Shown: positions 9,249 to 18,332, counted from the stretch's first letter. The stretch: DNA of 64,000 bases from VFMC01 sp050248155 (GCA_050248155.1 JBFWSW010000002.1:62001-126000), one strand, 5' to 3'. Notes: generated by a model not told the origin, from the letters alone. Made by a program: numbers and translations.

Positions 9249-9268
9249 TATCTAACGGTCGTTGGGTT
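9249..9268. promoter_or_regulatory. Type-1 TetR-like operator
   Basis: On the minus strand the site reads aacccaacga then ccgttagata, and it matches the 26690 site closely, including the gttagata end. It lies between the divergent acyl-CoA dehydrogenase and crotonase genes. Confidence 0.5.
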
Positions 9269-9328
9269 GGTACAGTGCCAGACAGCGCGGCGAACCGTCA
9301 AACGTCGCCGGACCGGAGGCCCCCGAGC

Positions 9329-10081
9329 ATGCAGACCGACGGCTATCTCTTCCTGGACGTGCAGGTCGACGACCACGTCGCCGTCGCCACCATGCGGCAC
9401 CCCGACTACAGCCACGCCGAACGCGTGGACTGGACCACGTTGATCGACGAGGTGCGCGCCGACGCAGACGTCAGAGCACTGGTGATCACGGGTTGGGGCA
9501 AGCCGAAGCGTGGACCGGTACCCGGTGCGTTCGAGGACTTCGACGCGTTCACCTACTACGAGCGAGCCCGTCTGCAGCCGCTCGCCGCTCTGCTCGACCT
9601 CGACAAGCCCGTCGTCATGGCGCTCGACGGCGATCCCGGCGTGCTGTCGATCCCGCTCACCGGCGACATCCTGGTCGCCGAGCGCCAGCTGCGATTCTCC
9701 GACCCGCACGTGCTCATCGGCACCTCGTCGGCGACGCAGCCCTACCTGTGGCCGCTGAACACCGGGCTGCTGCGCGCGAAGAAGTACATCCTCACCGGCA
9801 AGTTCCTGAGCGCCGAGGAGGCCTACGAGATCGGCCTCGTGTCCGAGGTGGTGGACGAGGGGCGCTCGCTCGAGGTGGCCCTCGAGTACGCCCACCACAT
9901 GGCCTCGCTGCGCCCCGAGACCGTGCAGGTCACCAAGCGGGTCCTGAACCAGTGGCTCCGGACGTTCCACACCTCGATCTTCGAGAACGCGCTCATGATG
10001 GAGTTCATGACCTTCCCGAAGGATTTCGCCGAGCGCTTCAAGCCCGAGGCCCAGCCGGCGGCGGAGCCCACGACCTCCTGA
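9329..10081 (+). CDS. Enoyl-CoA hydratase/isomerase (crotonase) family protein lacking both catalytic glutamates
   Basis: A 250-residue crotonase-fold protein; the ATG at 9329 follows GGAGG. Members of this fold bind acyl-CoA and perform hydration, isomerisation, hydrolysis or C-C cleavage. Aligned by eye to classical hydratases, the two catalytic Glu positions are Ser (in VLSIPLTGD) and His (in FSDPHVLIG). Simple enoyl-CoA hydration is therefore unlikely, and another crotonase reaction or a degenerate enzyme must be considered. It heads an operon with the CoA-transferase pair and thiolase, 10 bases before the first of them. Confidence 0.8.
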   Translation: MQTDGYLFLDVQVDDHVAVATMRHPDYSHAERVDWTTLIDEVRADADVRALVITGWGKPKRGPVPGAFEDFDAFTYYERARLQPLAALLDLDKPVVMALDGDPGVLSIPLTGDILVAERQLRFSDPHVLIGTSSATQPYLWPLNTGLLRAKKYILTGKFLSAEEAYEIGLVSEVVDEGRSLEVALEYAHHMASLRPETVQVTKRVLNQWLRTFHTSIFENALMMEFMTFPKDFAERFKPEAQPAAEPTTS

Positions 10082-10091
10082 GCCCCCGACC

Positions 10092-10763
10092 ATGCCCATC
10101 GACAAGATCGCTCGCGATGTCGACTCGGCGCTGGATGGGATCGGCGACGGCGACACGGTGATGGTGGGCGGGTTCGGAGGGGCCGGAGCGCCCACCCACC
10201 TGCTCGACGCGCTGGCAGCGCGCGCGCCTCGCGACCTGACCATCGTCGCCAACAACGCCGGGTCGGGCACGACAGGCCTCGCCGCGCTGCTGCGGGCGGG
10301 GTGCGTGCGCCGGATCGTGTGCTCGTACCCGCGCATGCCGGGCTCTGTGGTCTTCGACGAGCTGTACGCGGCCGGCTCGATCGAGCTCGAGCTCGTGCCC
10401 CAAGGCACGCTCTCCGAGCGGATCCGTGCAGGAGGAGCGGGCATCGCTGCGTTCTTCACCCCGACGGGGGTCGGCACCGATCTGGCGGCCGGACGCGAGG
10501 TGCGCAGCTTTCGCGGTCGCGATCACCTGCTCGAGCTCGCGCTCGTCGCCGACCACGCGCTCATCCGTGCACGTCGCGCCGATCGTCACGGCAACCTGGT
10601 GTACGACAAGGTGGGTCGCAACTTCGGACCCACCATGGCGATGGCGGCGACCACGACCATCGTCGAGGTGGACGAAGTGGTGTCGCTCGGCGAGCTCGAC
10701 CCCGAGTGCATCGTGACCCCGGGGGTCTTCGTGCAACGTGTCGTGCAGGTGCCGGCCTCGTGA
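10092..10763 (+). CDS. pcaI: 3-oxoacid (3-oxoadipate type) CoA-transferase subunit A
   Basis: Alpha subunit of a class I CoA-transferase, 223 residues, which moves CoA from succinyl-CoA to a 3-oxoacid. The N-terminal CoA-binding loop VGGFGGAGAPTHLLDAL and the segments ANNAGSGTTGLAALL, ELVPQGTLSERIRAGGAGI and GNLVYDKVGRNFGPTMAMAA resemble PcaI of the beta-ketoadipate pathway closely. The stop overlaps the next start (GTGA). The pcaI-pcaJ-thiolase order matches the last steps of that pathway, but no ring-cleavage genes are nearby, so another 3-oxo acid may be the real substrate. Confidence 0.85.
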   Translation: MPIDKIARDVDSALDGIGDGDTVMVGGFGGAGAPTHLLDALAARAPRDLTIVANNAGSGTTGLAALLRAGCVRRIVCSYPRMPGSVVFDELYAAGSIELELVPQGTLSERIRAGGAGIAAFFTPTGVGTDLAAGREVRSFRGRDHLLELALVADHALIRARRADRHGNLVYDKVGRNFGPTMAMAATTTIVEVDEVVSLGELDPECIVTPGVFVQRVVQVPAS

Positions 10764-11467
10764 CGCGGGTGCTGAGCCGTGACGAGCTGGCGCGCGAGGT
10801 GGCGCTCGTGCTGCGCGAGGGCTGGTACGTCAACCTCGGGATCGGGCTGCCGAGCCTCGTCGCGGCCCACGTCCCGCGCCGGCGAGAGGTCGTCATCCAC
10901 TGCGAGAACGGCATCGTCGGCATGGGCCCGCCGGCAGCACCCGGTGCCGAGGACCCGAACCTCGTCGACGCCGGCAAGCAGGCGGTCACATTGGCCCCGG
11001 GCGGGGCGTACATCAGCCATGCCGACTCCTTCGCCCTCATCCGCGGCGGACACCTCGACGCATGCGTGCTCGGCGCCTACGAGGTTGCGGCGAACGGCGA
11101 CCTGGCGAACTGGTCGCTCGGTTCGAACGTGCCCGCGGTGGGCGGAGCCATGGACCTTGCCATCGGTGCCGAGCGAGTTCTGGTGATGACGCAGCACTGC
11201 ACGGCCGACGGCCGCGCGAAGCTCGTCCATCGAACCAGCCTCCCGCTCACAGCGGCCGGCGTCGTGACCCTCGTCTTCACCGAGCTCGGCATCTTCCGGC
11301 CGGCGGGCGACCACTTCGTGGCCACCGCGCTGGTCGAAGGGACATCGGTCGACGAGGTGGGTGCCCGCACCGGTGCGCCGCTCGATCTCGCCGACGACTG
11401 CGCGACCCTGCCCTCACCCATCCATCCCGACGAGTTGGGATCCGACGACACGAGCGAGGTGCTGTGA
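10760..11467 (+). CDS. pcaJ: 3-oxoacid (3-oxoadipate type) CoA-transferase subunit B
   Basis: Beta subunit of the CoA-transferase, 235 residues. It carries the catalytic glutamate in the ENG motif (HCENGIVGMG, Glu49), which forms the glutamyl-CoA intermediate. This argues for a true transferase and against the related IpdAB hydrolases of steroid breakdown. Further family marks are VNLGIGLPSLVA, HADSFALIRGGHLD and the GGAMDLAIGA segment. The GTG start overlaps the subunit A stop, and its own stop overlaps the thiolase start, so the three are translationally coupled. Confidence 0.87.
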   Translation: MTRVLSRDELAREVALVLREGWYVNLGIGLPSLVAAHVPRRREVVIHCENGIVGMGPPAAPGAEDPNLVDAGKQAVTLAPGGAYISHADSFALIRGGHLDACVLGAYEVAANGDLANWSLGSNVPAVGGAMDLAIGAERVLVMTQHCTADGRAKLVHRTSLPLTAAGVVTLVFTELGIFRPAGDHFVATALVEGTSVDEVGARTGAPLDLADDCATLPSPIHPDELGSDDTSEVL

Positions 11468-12678
11468 CCGACGACATCGTCATCTGCGAGCCGTTGCGGA
11501 CCCCCGTCGGCCGCTACGGCGGCGTGCTGCGGGGCGTGAGTGCTGCCGAGCTGGGCGCCACCGTGCTGCGCGCACTGATCGAGCGCACGAAGCTGGCGCC
11601 CGAGGCCATCTCCGATGTCATCGTCGGCCATGGCTTCCCGAGCAGTGAGGCGCCGGCCATCGGTCGTGTCATCGCCCTCGACGCAGGCCTGCCCGAGCAC
11701 GTGACCGGGATGCAGATCGACCGCCGGTGCGGCTCGGGGCTCCAATCCGTGCTCGTCGCCGCGATGCAGGTGCAGACCGGCGCGAGTGAGCTCGTCGTCG
11801 CCGGCGGTGCCGAGAGCATGAGCAACGCGGTGCACTACACGACGTCGATGCGCTGGGGGTCTTCGTCGGGCGATCAGACGCTGCACGACAGCCTCACTCG
11901 CGGTCGGGTCACCGTCGGCGGCAGGTTCCATCCTGTGCCGGGTGGGATGCTCGAGACAGCCGAGAACCTCAGACGGCAGTACACCATCACGCGAGTCGAG
12001 CAGGACGAGCTCGCGCTGTCGTCTCACCGACGCGCCGTCGCGGCGCAGGTCGAGGGACGGTTCGAGGACGAGATCGTCTCGGTCTCGGTGGCGTCACGGC
12101 GAGGAGAGGTCACCGTACGAGTTGACGAGAACCCCCGCGCCGACACGACGATGGAGGCGCTGGCCGCGCTCCGCCCGGTCCTCGTGGCGTCGGATCCCGA
12201 GGCGACCGTCACCGCTGGCAACGCGAGCGCGCAGAACGACGGCGCCGCCCTCTGTCTCGTCACGTCTCGCTCACGTGCCGATTCGCTCGGCCTGCGTCCG
12301 TTCGCACGGCTCGTCGCGTGGGCGAGCGCAGGGGTGGCGCCGGAGGTGATGGGCATCGCCCCCGTCGCCGCCTGTCGAGCAGCACTCGATCGCGCCGGGC
12401 TCGACCTCGTCGACATGGATCTGATCGAACTCAACGAGGCGTTCGCCGCTCAGGTGCTGGCGTGCACGAAGGCGTGGGGGTTCGCGAGTGCCGACTTCGA
12501 CCGTCTCAACGTGAACGGGTCGGGCATCTCGCTCGGGCACCCAGTCGGTGCGACGGGCACGCGCATCCTGGCCTCGTTGCTGCGCGAGATGGCCCGGCGT
12601 GATGCCCGCTACGGCCTCGAGACGATGTGCATCGGCGGTGGGCAGGGGCTCGCCGCCGTCTTCGAACGCGTCGAGTAG
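11464..12678 (+). CDS. Thiolase (acetyl-CoA acyltransferase)
   Basis: Cleaves a 3-oxoacyl-CoA with free CoA, 404 residues. All thiolase residues are in place: nucleophilic Cys89 in DRRCGSGLQ, NEAF, the GHPVGATG histidine and the C-terminal CIGGGQG cysteine. The GTG start overlaps the pcaJ-like stop (GTGA), so thiolysis follows directly on the CoA-transferase step. It ends 5 bases before the convergent SRPBCC gene. It is one of three thiolases in the window; its sequence around YTTSMRWG differs clearly from the two at 31176 and 42585, which resemble each other. Confidence 0.9.
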   Translation: MTDDIVICEPLRTPVGRYGGVLRGVSAAELGATVLRALIERTKLAPEAISDVIVGHGFPSSEAPAIGRVIALDAGLPEHVTGMQIDRRCGSGLQSVLVAAMQVQTGASELVVAGGAESMSNAVHYTTSMRWGSSSGDQTLHDSLTRGRVTVGGRFHPVPGGMLETAENLRRQYTITRVEQDELALSSHRRAVAAQVEGRFEDEIVSVSVASRRGEVTVRVDENPRADTTMEALAALRPVLVASDPEATVTAGNASAQNDGAALCLVTSRSRADSLGLRPFARLVAWASAGVAPEVMGIAPVAACRAALDRAGLDLVDMDLIELNEAFAAQVLACTKAWGFASADFDRLNVNGSGISLGHPVGATGTRILASLLREMARRDARYGLETMCIGGGQGLAAVFERVE

Positions 12679-12683
12679 TCCTG

Positions 12684-13076
12684 CTACCCCTCGACGTGCG
12701 CCTTCAGGCCGGCCAGGGCGCCGTCGACGGTCTGCTGCATCGCCGGACCGAACGCCTCGGGCTGCACGTCGACGCCGTACACCACGAGCGTCCCACTGCC
12801 GTCCTCGATCACGTCGACGGTCGCGAGGTGCTGCTCGACCGGCACGGGACCGGGAAGGAGCCGGTACTGGAAGCGGCGGAGCGTCGCGTCGTTCGTGACG
12901 ATCTCCTCGTCGACCTCCATGCCGTTCGACGTGGTGACGTGGCGCACGCCGCTGCCGTCGGTCGTGCAGTCGCTGAGACCGGGGAACCAGTCCTTGATGA
13001 GCGTCGGCTCACTGATCGCCTGCCACACGTCGGCGGCGGGTCGGTCGATCCGGATGTGGCCACGGGCGGTTGCCAT
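12684..13076 (-). CDS. SRPBCC-fold (polyketide cyclase/START-like) protein
   Basis: A 130-residue protein with the typical start of this fold (HIRIDRPAADVWQAISEPTLIKDWFPG) and a long final helix (AMQQTVDGALAGLKAHVEG). Such proteins have a deep hydrophobic pocket and act as lipid binders, cyclases or dehydratases, so function is open. The ATG follows AGGAGT four bases upstream. It diverges from the first amidohydrolase, with a type-1 operator half-site between them. The second amidohydrolase at 33027 is likewise divergent from a small pocket-fold protein. Confidence 0.75.
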   Translation of the reverse strand: MATARGHIRIDRPAADVWQAISEPTLIKDWFPGLSDCTTDGSGVRHVTTSNGMEVDEEIVTNDATLRRFQYRLLPGPVPVEQHLATVDVIEDGSGTLVVYGVDVQPEAFGPAMQQTVDGALAGLKAHVEG

Positions 13077-13169
13077 CGAAACTCCTGTCGTGGATGTGAG
13101 GCGCGAAGCCTGCGGCTCCCCAGCCGCGGCTCGAACAGCTACGGTACTGGAACACCTTATCACGTTCTC

Positions 13170-13189
13170 AACCAAACGATTGACTGAAA
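13170..13189. promoter_or_regulatory. Type-1 TetR-like operator, one good half-site
   Basis: The left half aaccaaacga is identical to that at 5334, but the right half is poorly conserved. It lies between the divergent SRPBCC and amidohydrolase genes. Confidence 0.45.
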
Positions 13190-13265
13190 CTGGTCGCGGC
13201 CGGTAGGGTCGCGACACGCCTGCTTCGCCGAGCGAGGGCGGAGCGCCGAGGAGGAGGTGGCGGCC

Positions 13266-14447
13266 ATGGCCGACGCAGCAACGCTGAGCTCGATCCCGGT
13301 CATCGACACGGACACCCATGTGAGCGAGCCGTACGACCTGTGGACGTCGCGGGTGCCGACGAAGTACGCGGATCAGGTTCCCGTCGTCGAGACGTGGGAA
13401 GCGACCGGCAGCAAGCACTGGCGCATCGGTGACACCTGGCTTGCCGCCACGGGCTTCTTCGCGCACGCCGGCTCGGCCGATTACCCGCCGGCGGGCAACT
13501 ACCGCAACCTCGAGGATGCCGATCCCGGCTCGTGGGATCCGGTGGAGCGCCTGAAGCGGATGGATGAGCACGGCATCCACGCGCAGGTCCTCTACCCGAA
13601 CATCATCGGCTTCGAGGCACCCCTGTTCGCCCAGCTCGGAGACGAGCTGTCGATCATCTGCACGCAGGCGTACAACGACTTCCTGACCGAGTTCGCGAGC
13701 GTCGACCCGAAGCGGTTCGTGCCGGTCGCGATGGTGCCGTTCTGGGACATCGACGCGTCGCTCGCCGAGATCAAGCGCGCCCACGCCAACGGCCACCGCG
13801 GCGTGCTGTTCGCGAACAAGTTCGAGCAGATCGGTCTTCCCGGCTTCACCGAGCCGCACTGGGACCCGATCTACGCCCTCTGCCAGGACCTCGAGCTGTC
13901 GGTCAACTTCCACGTCGGGTTCGCCGGCATGCGCGAAGGCACCCACACCGGCAAGGCCAAGCTCGAGCGCGAGGCCAGCTACGACGCCCGGCAATCGGCC
14001 CGGTACACGAGCGTCGGCATCATGGGCAACGCCGACTGCATCGCGAACATCATCGCGAGCGGTCTGGCCGAGCGCTTCCCGCGGCTGCCATTCGTGTCGG
14101 TCGAGAGCGGCATGGGCTACCTGCCGTATCTGATGGAGTCGATGGACTGGCACTGGAAGGGCTACGGCGCACACCGCACGCACCCGACGATGCCGAGCGA
14201 GATCTTCCGCCGGCAGTGCTACGGCACCTTCTGGTTCGAGCGCGACACACTCGGTCTCCTCGAGAAGTACCCCGACAACTTCATGTTCGAGACGGACTAC
14301 CCGCACCCGACGGCCATGTCGCCCGGGCCCGCCTCGCCGGCGGACCGGCCCGGCGACCACATCGTCGAGGCATTCCGCGACGTGCCCGAGGACGTGGCCC
14401 GCAAGGCCCTGCACGGCAACGCCGCCCGCATCTACCACCTCGACTGA
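13266..14447 (+). CDS. Amidohydrolase family protein (amidohydrolase 2 type), first paralog
   Basis: A 393-residue TIM-barrel metal-dependent hydrolase or decarboxylase of the amidohydrolase 2 group. Near the N-terminus it has IDTDTHVSEP (His18), later MDEHGIHAQVLYPN, and near the C-terminus FETDYPHPTAMSPGPAS with the expected metal-site Asp and His. The ATG at 13266 lies behind a GAGGAGGAGG tract. Relatives in actinobacteria are usually annotated only as amidohydrolases and occur in catabolic clusters of terpenes, steroids or aromatics. A clear paralog is at 33027. The NTF2-like gene 47 bases downstream is probably in the same operon. Confidence 0.85.
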   Translation: MADAATLSSIPVIDTDTHVSEPYDLWTSRVPTKYADQVPVVETWEATGSKHWRIGDTWLAATGFFAHAGSADYPPAGNYRNLEDADPGSWDPVERLKRMDEHGIHAQVLYPNIIGFEAPLFAQLGDELSIICTQAYNDFLTEFASVDPKRFVPVAMVPFWDIDASLAEIKRAHANGHRGVLFANKFEQIGLPGFTEPHWDPIYALCQDLELSVNFHVGFAGMREGTHTGKAKLEREASYDARQSARYTSVGIMGNADCIANIIASGLAERFPRLPFVSVESGMGYLPYLMESMDWHWKGYGAHRTHPTMPSEIFRRQCYGTFWFERDTLGLLEKYPDNFMFETDYPHPTAMSPGPASPADRPGDHIVEAFRDVPEDVARKALHGNAARIYHLD

Positions 14448-14494
14448 TCGACATCGGGCGGCACCGCCGCCCACCACCACCCGGAGGGAACCAC

Positions 14495-14929
14495 ATGGCC
14501 GACCTGGCCGCCATCCAGCAACTGCTGTCGCGCTACTGCTTCGCCCACGACTCTCAGGACCCCGAGATGCTCGCCACGACCTTCGCGAAGGACGCGACGC
14601 TCATGGGCATCACCGGTCGCGACGCGATCGCCGCCCGGTACGGCGAGGGTTACAAGCACCTCAGCGCGCGTCGCCGGCACGTGTTGACCAACTTCCTCAT
14701 CCTCGAGGACGGCGATGAGCGAGCCGTCGTCCAGTCGTACATCACCCTCTACCTCATCCGCGGCGAGCAACTCGAGCTGCACCTCATCGGCGTCTATCGC
14801 GACACGGTCGTCATGGAGGACGGGGAGTGGAAGATCCTCACCCGCGAAGCGACGATGGACACGCCGTACAACCCGGGTGACACCACGCCGGCCGCGCCGG
14901 GCACGTACACGCCACAGAACCAGCGGTGA
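14495..14929 (+). CDS. SnoaL-like (NTF2-fold) protein
   Basis: A 144-residue single-domain protein of the SnoaL/NTF2 superfamily: helix AAIQQLLSRYCFAHDSQDPEM, the GRDAIAARYGEGYKHLSARR stretch, and strand WKILTREATMDTPYN. The ATG follows GGAGGG. It sits between the amidohydrolase and an amidohydrolase 3 type enzyme, overlapping the latter's start by 4 bases. A role as accessory dehydratase, isomerase or binding protein is likely but unproven. Confidence 0.75.
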   Translation: MADLAAIQQLLSRYCFAHDSQDPEMLATTFAKDATLMGITGRDAIAARYGEGYKHLSARRRHVLTNFLILEDGDERAVVQSYITLYLIRGEQLELHLIGVYRDTVVMEDGEWKILTREATMDTPYNPGDTTPAAPGTYTPQNQR

Positions 14930-16635
14930 GCCAGCCCGACCTCGTCGTGCGCCGGGGTGTCGTCGTCGACGGCACTGGTGCGCCGGCGCGGGTCGCCGAC
15001 GTCGCCGTCACGGACGGCAGGGTGCAGACCGTGGGCGTGGTCGACGTCACCGGTCGGGTCGAGGTCGACGCCGCGGGCGCGTTCGTGACGCCCGGCTTCG
15101 TCGACGCCCACACGCACCTCGACGCGCAGCTGTGGTGGGACCCGAGTGGCTCGCCGGCGGCGGGGCACGGCGTCACCTCGGTCGTCATCGGCAACTGCGG
15201 GGTCACCTTCGCGCCGGTTCGGCGGGGTGACGAGGCCTACCTCGCGTCGATGATGGAATCGGTCGAGGACATCCCCGCCGACGCGATCCTCGACGGCCTG
15301 CCGTGGTCGTGGGAGACCTACGGTGACTTCCTCGCAGCGCTGGGCGAGCGATCCCTCGGCGTGAACGTGAGCGGGCTCGTCGGGCACTGCGCGCTGCGCT
15401 CGTACGCCATGGGTGACCGCAGCCTCGATGCCGACGCGACGCCCGACGACCTCGCCTGCATGACCGACCTCGTGCGCGAGGCGCTCGATCGAGGTGCGAT
15501 CGGCGTGTCGACCTCGCGCACCCGTTTGCACCGCCTGCCCGACGGTCGACCGGTGCCCGGGACGTTCGCCTCGGCCGACGAGCTGCACGCGCTGGCCGCC
15601 GTCATGCGCGCGCACGGCTCCGGCGTGCTCGGCGCGGTCACCCGCCTGCACGAGGAGACGGGCGAGACGATCGACGACACGCTCGCCGAGATCGACCTCC
15701 TCGGCGACATCGCCCTCGAGTCCGGTCGGCCGGTCACGTTCAACCTGACGCAAGGACATGTCCCCGGGCTGCACACCCGCATCCTCGAGCGGGTGCATCA
15801 CCACCGCGAGCGGGGTGCGCGGCTCTGGCCGCAGACCACCGTGCGGCCCATCGCCTGGCTGTACGGGATCTGCCACCGCACGCCGTTCGATCGCGCACCT
15901 GCGTGGCGCGCGTTGCGCGACCTGCCGCTGGCGGACCGGCTGGCGACGCTGCGCGACGCGACGGCGCGCCAGGATCTGGTCGACGACAGCCTGCGCCACC
16001 CGCCACGGGTCGACCTCTCGAAGGTCTACGCCTTCCCGCCGGGGCCGGCTCGATACGACCTGTCGGAGGAGGATTCACTCGCGGCGCACGCGCGCCGACG
16101 GGGCGTCCCGCCGGCGGCGGCGTTCGTCGACATGGCACTCGAGAGCGACGGCGCGCAGGTCTACACGTGGCCCGTGTTCAACGACGATCCGCAGGCGGTT
16201 CGCGAGATGCTGGCCGATCCGGCGGTGATGCTCGGCCTGGCCGACGCCGGTGCGCACGTCGGTCAGATCATGGATGCCAGCCAGCCGACACACGTGCTGA
16301 CGCACTGGGTGCGCGACGCCCGGCTGATGCCGGTGGAGGAGGCCGTGCGCCGCCTCACCTCGCACCCGAGCGGGGTGTTCGAACTGGCCGACCGCGGCGT
16401 CCTCGCGCCGGGCGCGGTCGCCGACATCAACGTCATCGATCTCACCGAGCTGAGGCTCGACGTGCCACGCTTCGTGCACGACGGGCCGAACGGCGCGGGT
16501 CGTTTCGTGCAGGACGCGCACGGATACCGGTGGACCTTCGTCGGCGGCGTTCCCGTCGTGGCCGATGGGGTGCCGACCGGCGCTGCGCCGGGTCAGGTGG
16601 TGCGGGCGAGCAGTGCCTCCGGCACGTCGAGGTAG
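14926..16635 (+). CDS. Amidohydrolase family 3 protein (N-acyl-D-amino-acid deacylase-like)
   Basis: A 569-residue metal-dependent hydrolase of the urease-like superfamily. The N-terminal beta-sandwich (VVRRGVVVDGTGAPARVADV) leads into the metal motif DAHTHLD (His62, His64). Later parts include GVTSVVIGNCGVTFAP, the GLADAGAHVGQIMD segment with an Asp-His pair, and a C-terminal sandwich GVLAPGAVADINVID. These are hallmarks of D-aminoacylases, whose actinobacterial relatives are often misnamed and may open cyclic amides or imides. The GTG start overlaps the NTF2-like stop. Its end overlaps the convergent AtuA-family gene by 43 bases. Confidence 0.82.
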   Translation: MSQPDLVVRRGVVVDGTGAPARVADVAVTDGRVQTVGVVDVTGRVEVDAAGAFVTPGFVDAHTHLDAQLWWDPSGSPAAGHGVTSVVIGNCGVTFAPVRRGDEAYLASMMESVEDIPADAILDGLPWSWETYGDFLAALGERSLGVNVSGLVGHCALRSYAMGDRSLDADATPDDLACMTDLVREALDRGAIGVSTSRTRLHRLPDGRPVPGTFASADELHALAAVMRAHGSGVLGAVTRLHEETGETIDDTLAEIDLLGDIALESGRPVTFNLTQGHVPGLHTRILERVHHHRERGARLWPQTTVRPIAWLYGICHRTPFDRAPAWRALRDLPLADRLATLRDATARQDLVDDSLRHPPRVDLSKVYAFPPGPARYDLSEEDSLAAHARRRGVPPAAAFVDMALESDGAQVYTWPVFNDDPQAVREMLADPAVMLGLADAGAHVGQIMDASQPTHVLTHWVRDARLMPVEEAVRRLTSHPSGVFELADRGVLAPGAVADINVIDLTELRLDVPRFVHDGPNGAGRFVQDAHGYRWTFVGGVPVVADGVPTGAAPGQVVRASSASGTSR

Positions 16636-18332
16636 CGCGACCGCAGGTACTCGCCCAGCCCCTTGGCCTGGGCGTCGAAGCGCACGGACGAGGCGACGCC
16701 ATCGCCCAGGATGCCCTCGACGACGAAGTTGAGCGCGCGCAGGTTCGGCAGCTCGAACCGCTCGACCCGCAGGTCACGCGCCTCCGGCAGCAGCGTCCGG
16801 AAGCACTCGACGGTGAGCGTCGAGCGCAACCAGCGGTAGCTCTCGTCGCTGCGTGTCCACAGCCCGACGTTGGCGTTCCCGCCCTTGTCGCCCGAGCGGG
16901 CGCCACAGATCGCACCGAGCGGTGCCCGACGTGTCGGTCCGCCGTCGATCCATGGCGCGACCGAAGGAGGTTCGGCGATGTCAACGCACTCGCTCGCCTG
17001 TGGGTGCGGAACGACCACGGAGCTGCCGTCGGGCAACTGCACCGTGTGGTGGACCGATGTCGCCGGGACGAGGGCCGGGCGGTACACGCCGTACTCCGAC
17101 GGTGGGGTCGGTGGCGTGGACGCGAACGCGCCCGCGTACGACGCGAGCAGCAGCTCCATCACCGCACCCGAGAACCGGCGGCCGACCTTCTGCGAGTCGG
17201 GGTCCTTCACGGTGATGCGCAGCTGCGCCGTTGCCGCGGCGTTGGTGTCGGCATCGATGTGGTCCGATCGGACGAGCTCGATGTGGTGGTCGGCGAACTG
17301 CTCGAAGCCACCGAGCACCTCGCTCAACATCGCCACCGCGCGATCTGCCTTCGCCTCGATGTCGAGGCCCGTCAGCACCAGCGTCATCGTGTTGCGCCAA
17401 CCCCCGGTGCCGTTGAGGGCGACCTTCAGGTCGGCGGGGGCCGGCTCGCCCCGCACGCCGCTGATGCGCACTCGATCGGGCCCGACGGAGTCGAGCGCGA
17501 TCGTGTCGAAGCGGGCGACGGCATCGGGGTTCGCGTAGGCCGGGCTCCCGACCTCGTACAGCAGTTGCGCTGTCACGGTGCCCGGCGTGACGACGCCGCC
17601 GGTCCCGGGTTGCTTGGTGATGATGCTCGAACCGTCGTGCTCGACCTCGGCGATGGGGAAACCCGGGTAGCGGTGATCGGGCAGCTCGTCGATGAACGAG
17701 TAGTTGCCGCCCGTCGCCTGGGGGCCGCACTCGATGACGTGTCCGGCGACGATCGCGCCGGCCAGGCGATCCCAATCGGCCGTCGACCACCCGTGCCACC
17801 AGGCCGCCGGGCCGACGACCAGCGCGGCGTCGGTGACGCGGCCCGTCACCACGACGTCGGCGCCGGCCGCGAGCCCACGGGCGATGCCCCACCCGCCGAG
17901 GTAGGCGTTGGCGGTGAGGGCCTGCCCCTCGCCGAACAGGTCGCGCACGTCGTCGCCGTGCACCACCGCGACCGAGGGAGACAGGCCGAGGCGTGCACCC
18001 ATCGAGCGCACCTGCTCACCGAGTGCGAGCGGCGCGAGACCGCCCGCGTTGGCGACGATCTTGACGCCGCGATCGAGGCACGTCGCGAGCACGTCGTCGA
18101 GCTGCCGCAGGAACGTGGTCGCGTAGCCCGCAGCAGGATCCTTGCGCTGGGCCTTCCACAGGATGAGCATCGTGAGCTCGGCGAGGTAGTCGCCCGTGAG
18201 CACGTCGACCGGATCGGGGCCGTCCAGCATCTCGCGAGCCGCCGCGAGCCGGTCGCCGTAGAAGCCGGAGATGTTCGCGATCCTGATCGGACGCCGCGGC
18301 TCGGTCGTCCCAGTCGATCGGTCCGTGCTCAC
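16593..18332 (-). CDS. Acyclic terpene utilization AtuA-family protein (DUF1446)
   Basis: A 579-residue protein of the AtuA/DUF1446 family, of unknown biochemical function but essential in the citronellol/geraniol (Atu) pathway of Pseudomonas. Recognisable segments are IRIANISGFYGDRLAAAREM, NAGGLAPLAL, VVTGRVTDAALVVGPAAWWHGW, ECGPQATGGNY, and a C-terminal extension with GARSGDKGGNANVGLW, characteristic of the long forms. The start overlaps the stop of the TIGR03084 gene. It is the last gene of a five-gene operon whose order (carboxylase beta, alpha, hydratase, TIGR03084, AtuA) resembles Atu/Liu clusters. Confidence 0.88.
   Translation of the reverse strand: MSTDRSTGTTEPRRPIRIANISGFYGDRLAAAREMLDGPDPVDVLTGDYLAELTMLILWKAQRKDPAAGYATTFLRQLDDVLATCLDRGVKIVANAGGLAPLALGEQVRSMGARLGLSPSVAVVHGDDVRDLFGEGQALTANAYLGGWGIARGLAAGADVVVTGRVTDAALVVGPAAWWHGWSTADWDRLAGAIVAGHVIECGPQATGGNYSFIDELPDHRYPGFPIAEVEHDGSSIITKQPGTGGVVTPGTVTAQLLYEVGSPAYANPDAVARFDTIALDSVGPDRVRISGVRGEPAPADLKVALNGTGGWRNTMTLVLTGLDIEAKADRAVAMLSEVLGGFEQFADHHIELVRSDHIDADTNAAATAQLRITVKDPDSQKVGRRFSGAVMELLLASYAGAFASTPPTPPSEYGVYRPALVPATSVHHTVQLPDGSSVVVPHPQASECVDIAEPPSVAPWIDGGPTRRAPLGAICGARSGDKGGNANVGLWTRSDESYRWLRSTLTVECFRTLLPEARDLRVERFELPNLRALNFVVEGILGDGVASSVRFDAQAKGLGEYLRSRYLDVPEALLARTT

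Noticed and set aside
7907..9328. A long plus-strand extension upstream of the crotonase ATG at 9329
   Set aside because: The extension is the antisense of the synthetase and acyl-CoA dehydrogenase genes. The ribosome site and fold start both support 9329.
9209..10477. A long minus-strand extension upstream of the acyl-CoA dehydrogenase GTG at 9208
   Set aside because: It is low-complexity sequence antisense to the crotonase and CoA-transferase genes, whereas 9208 has a good ribosome site and the correct family start.
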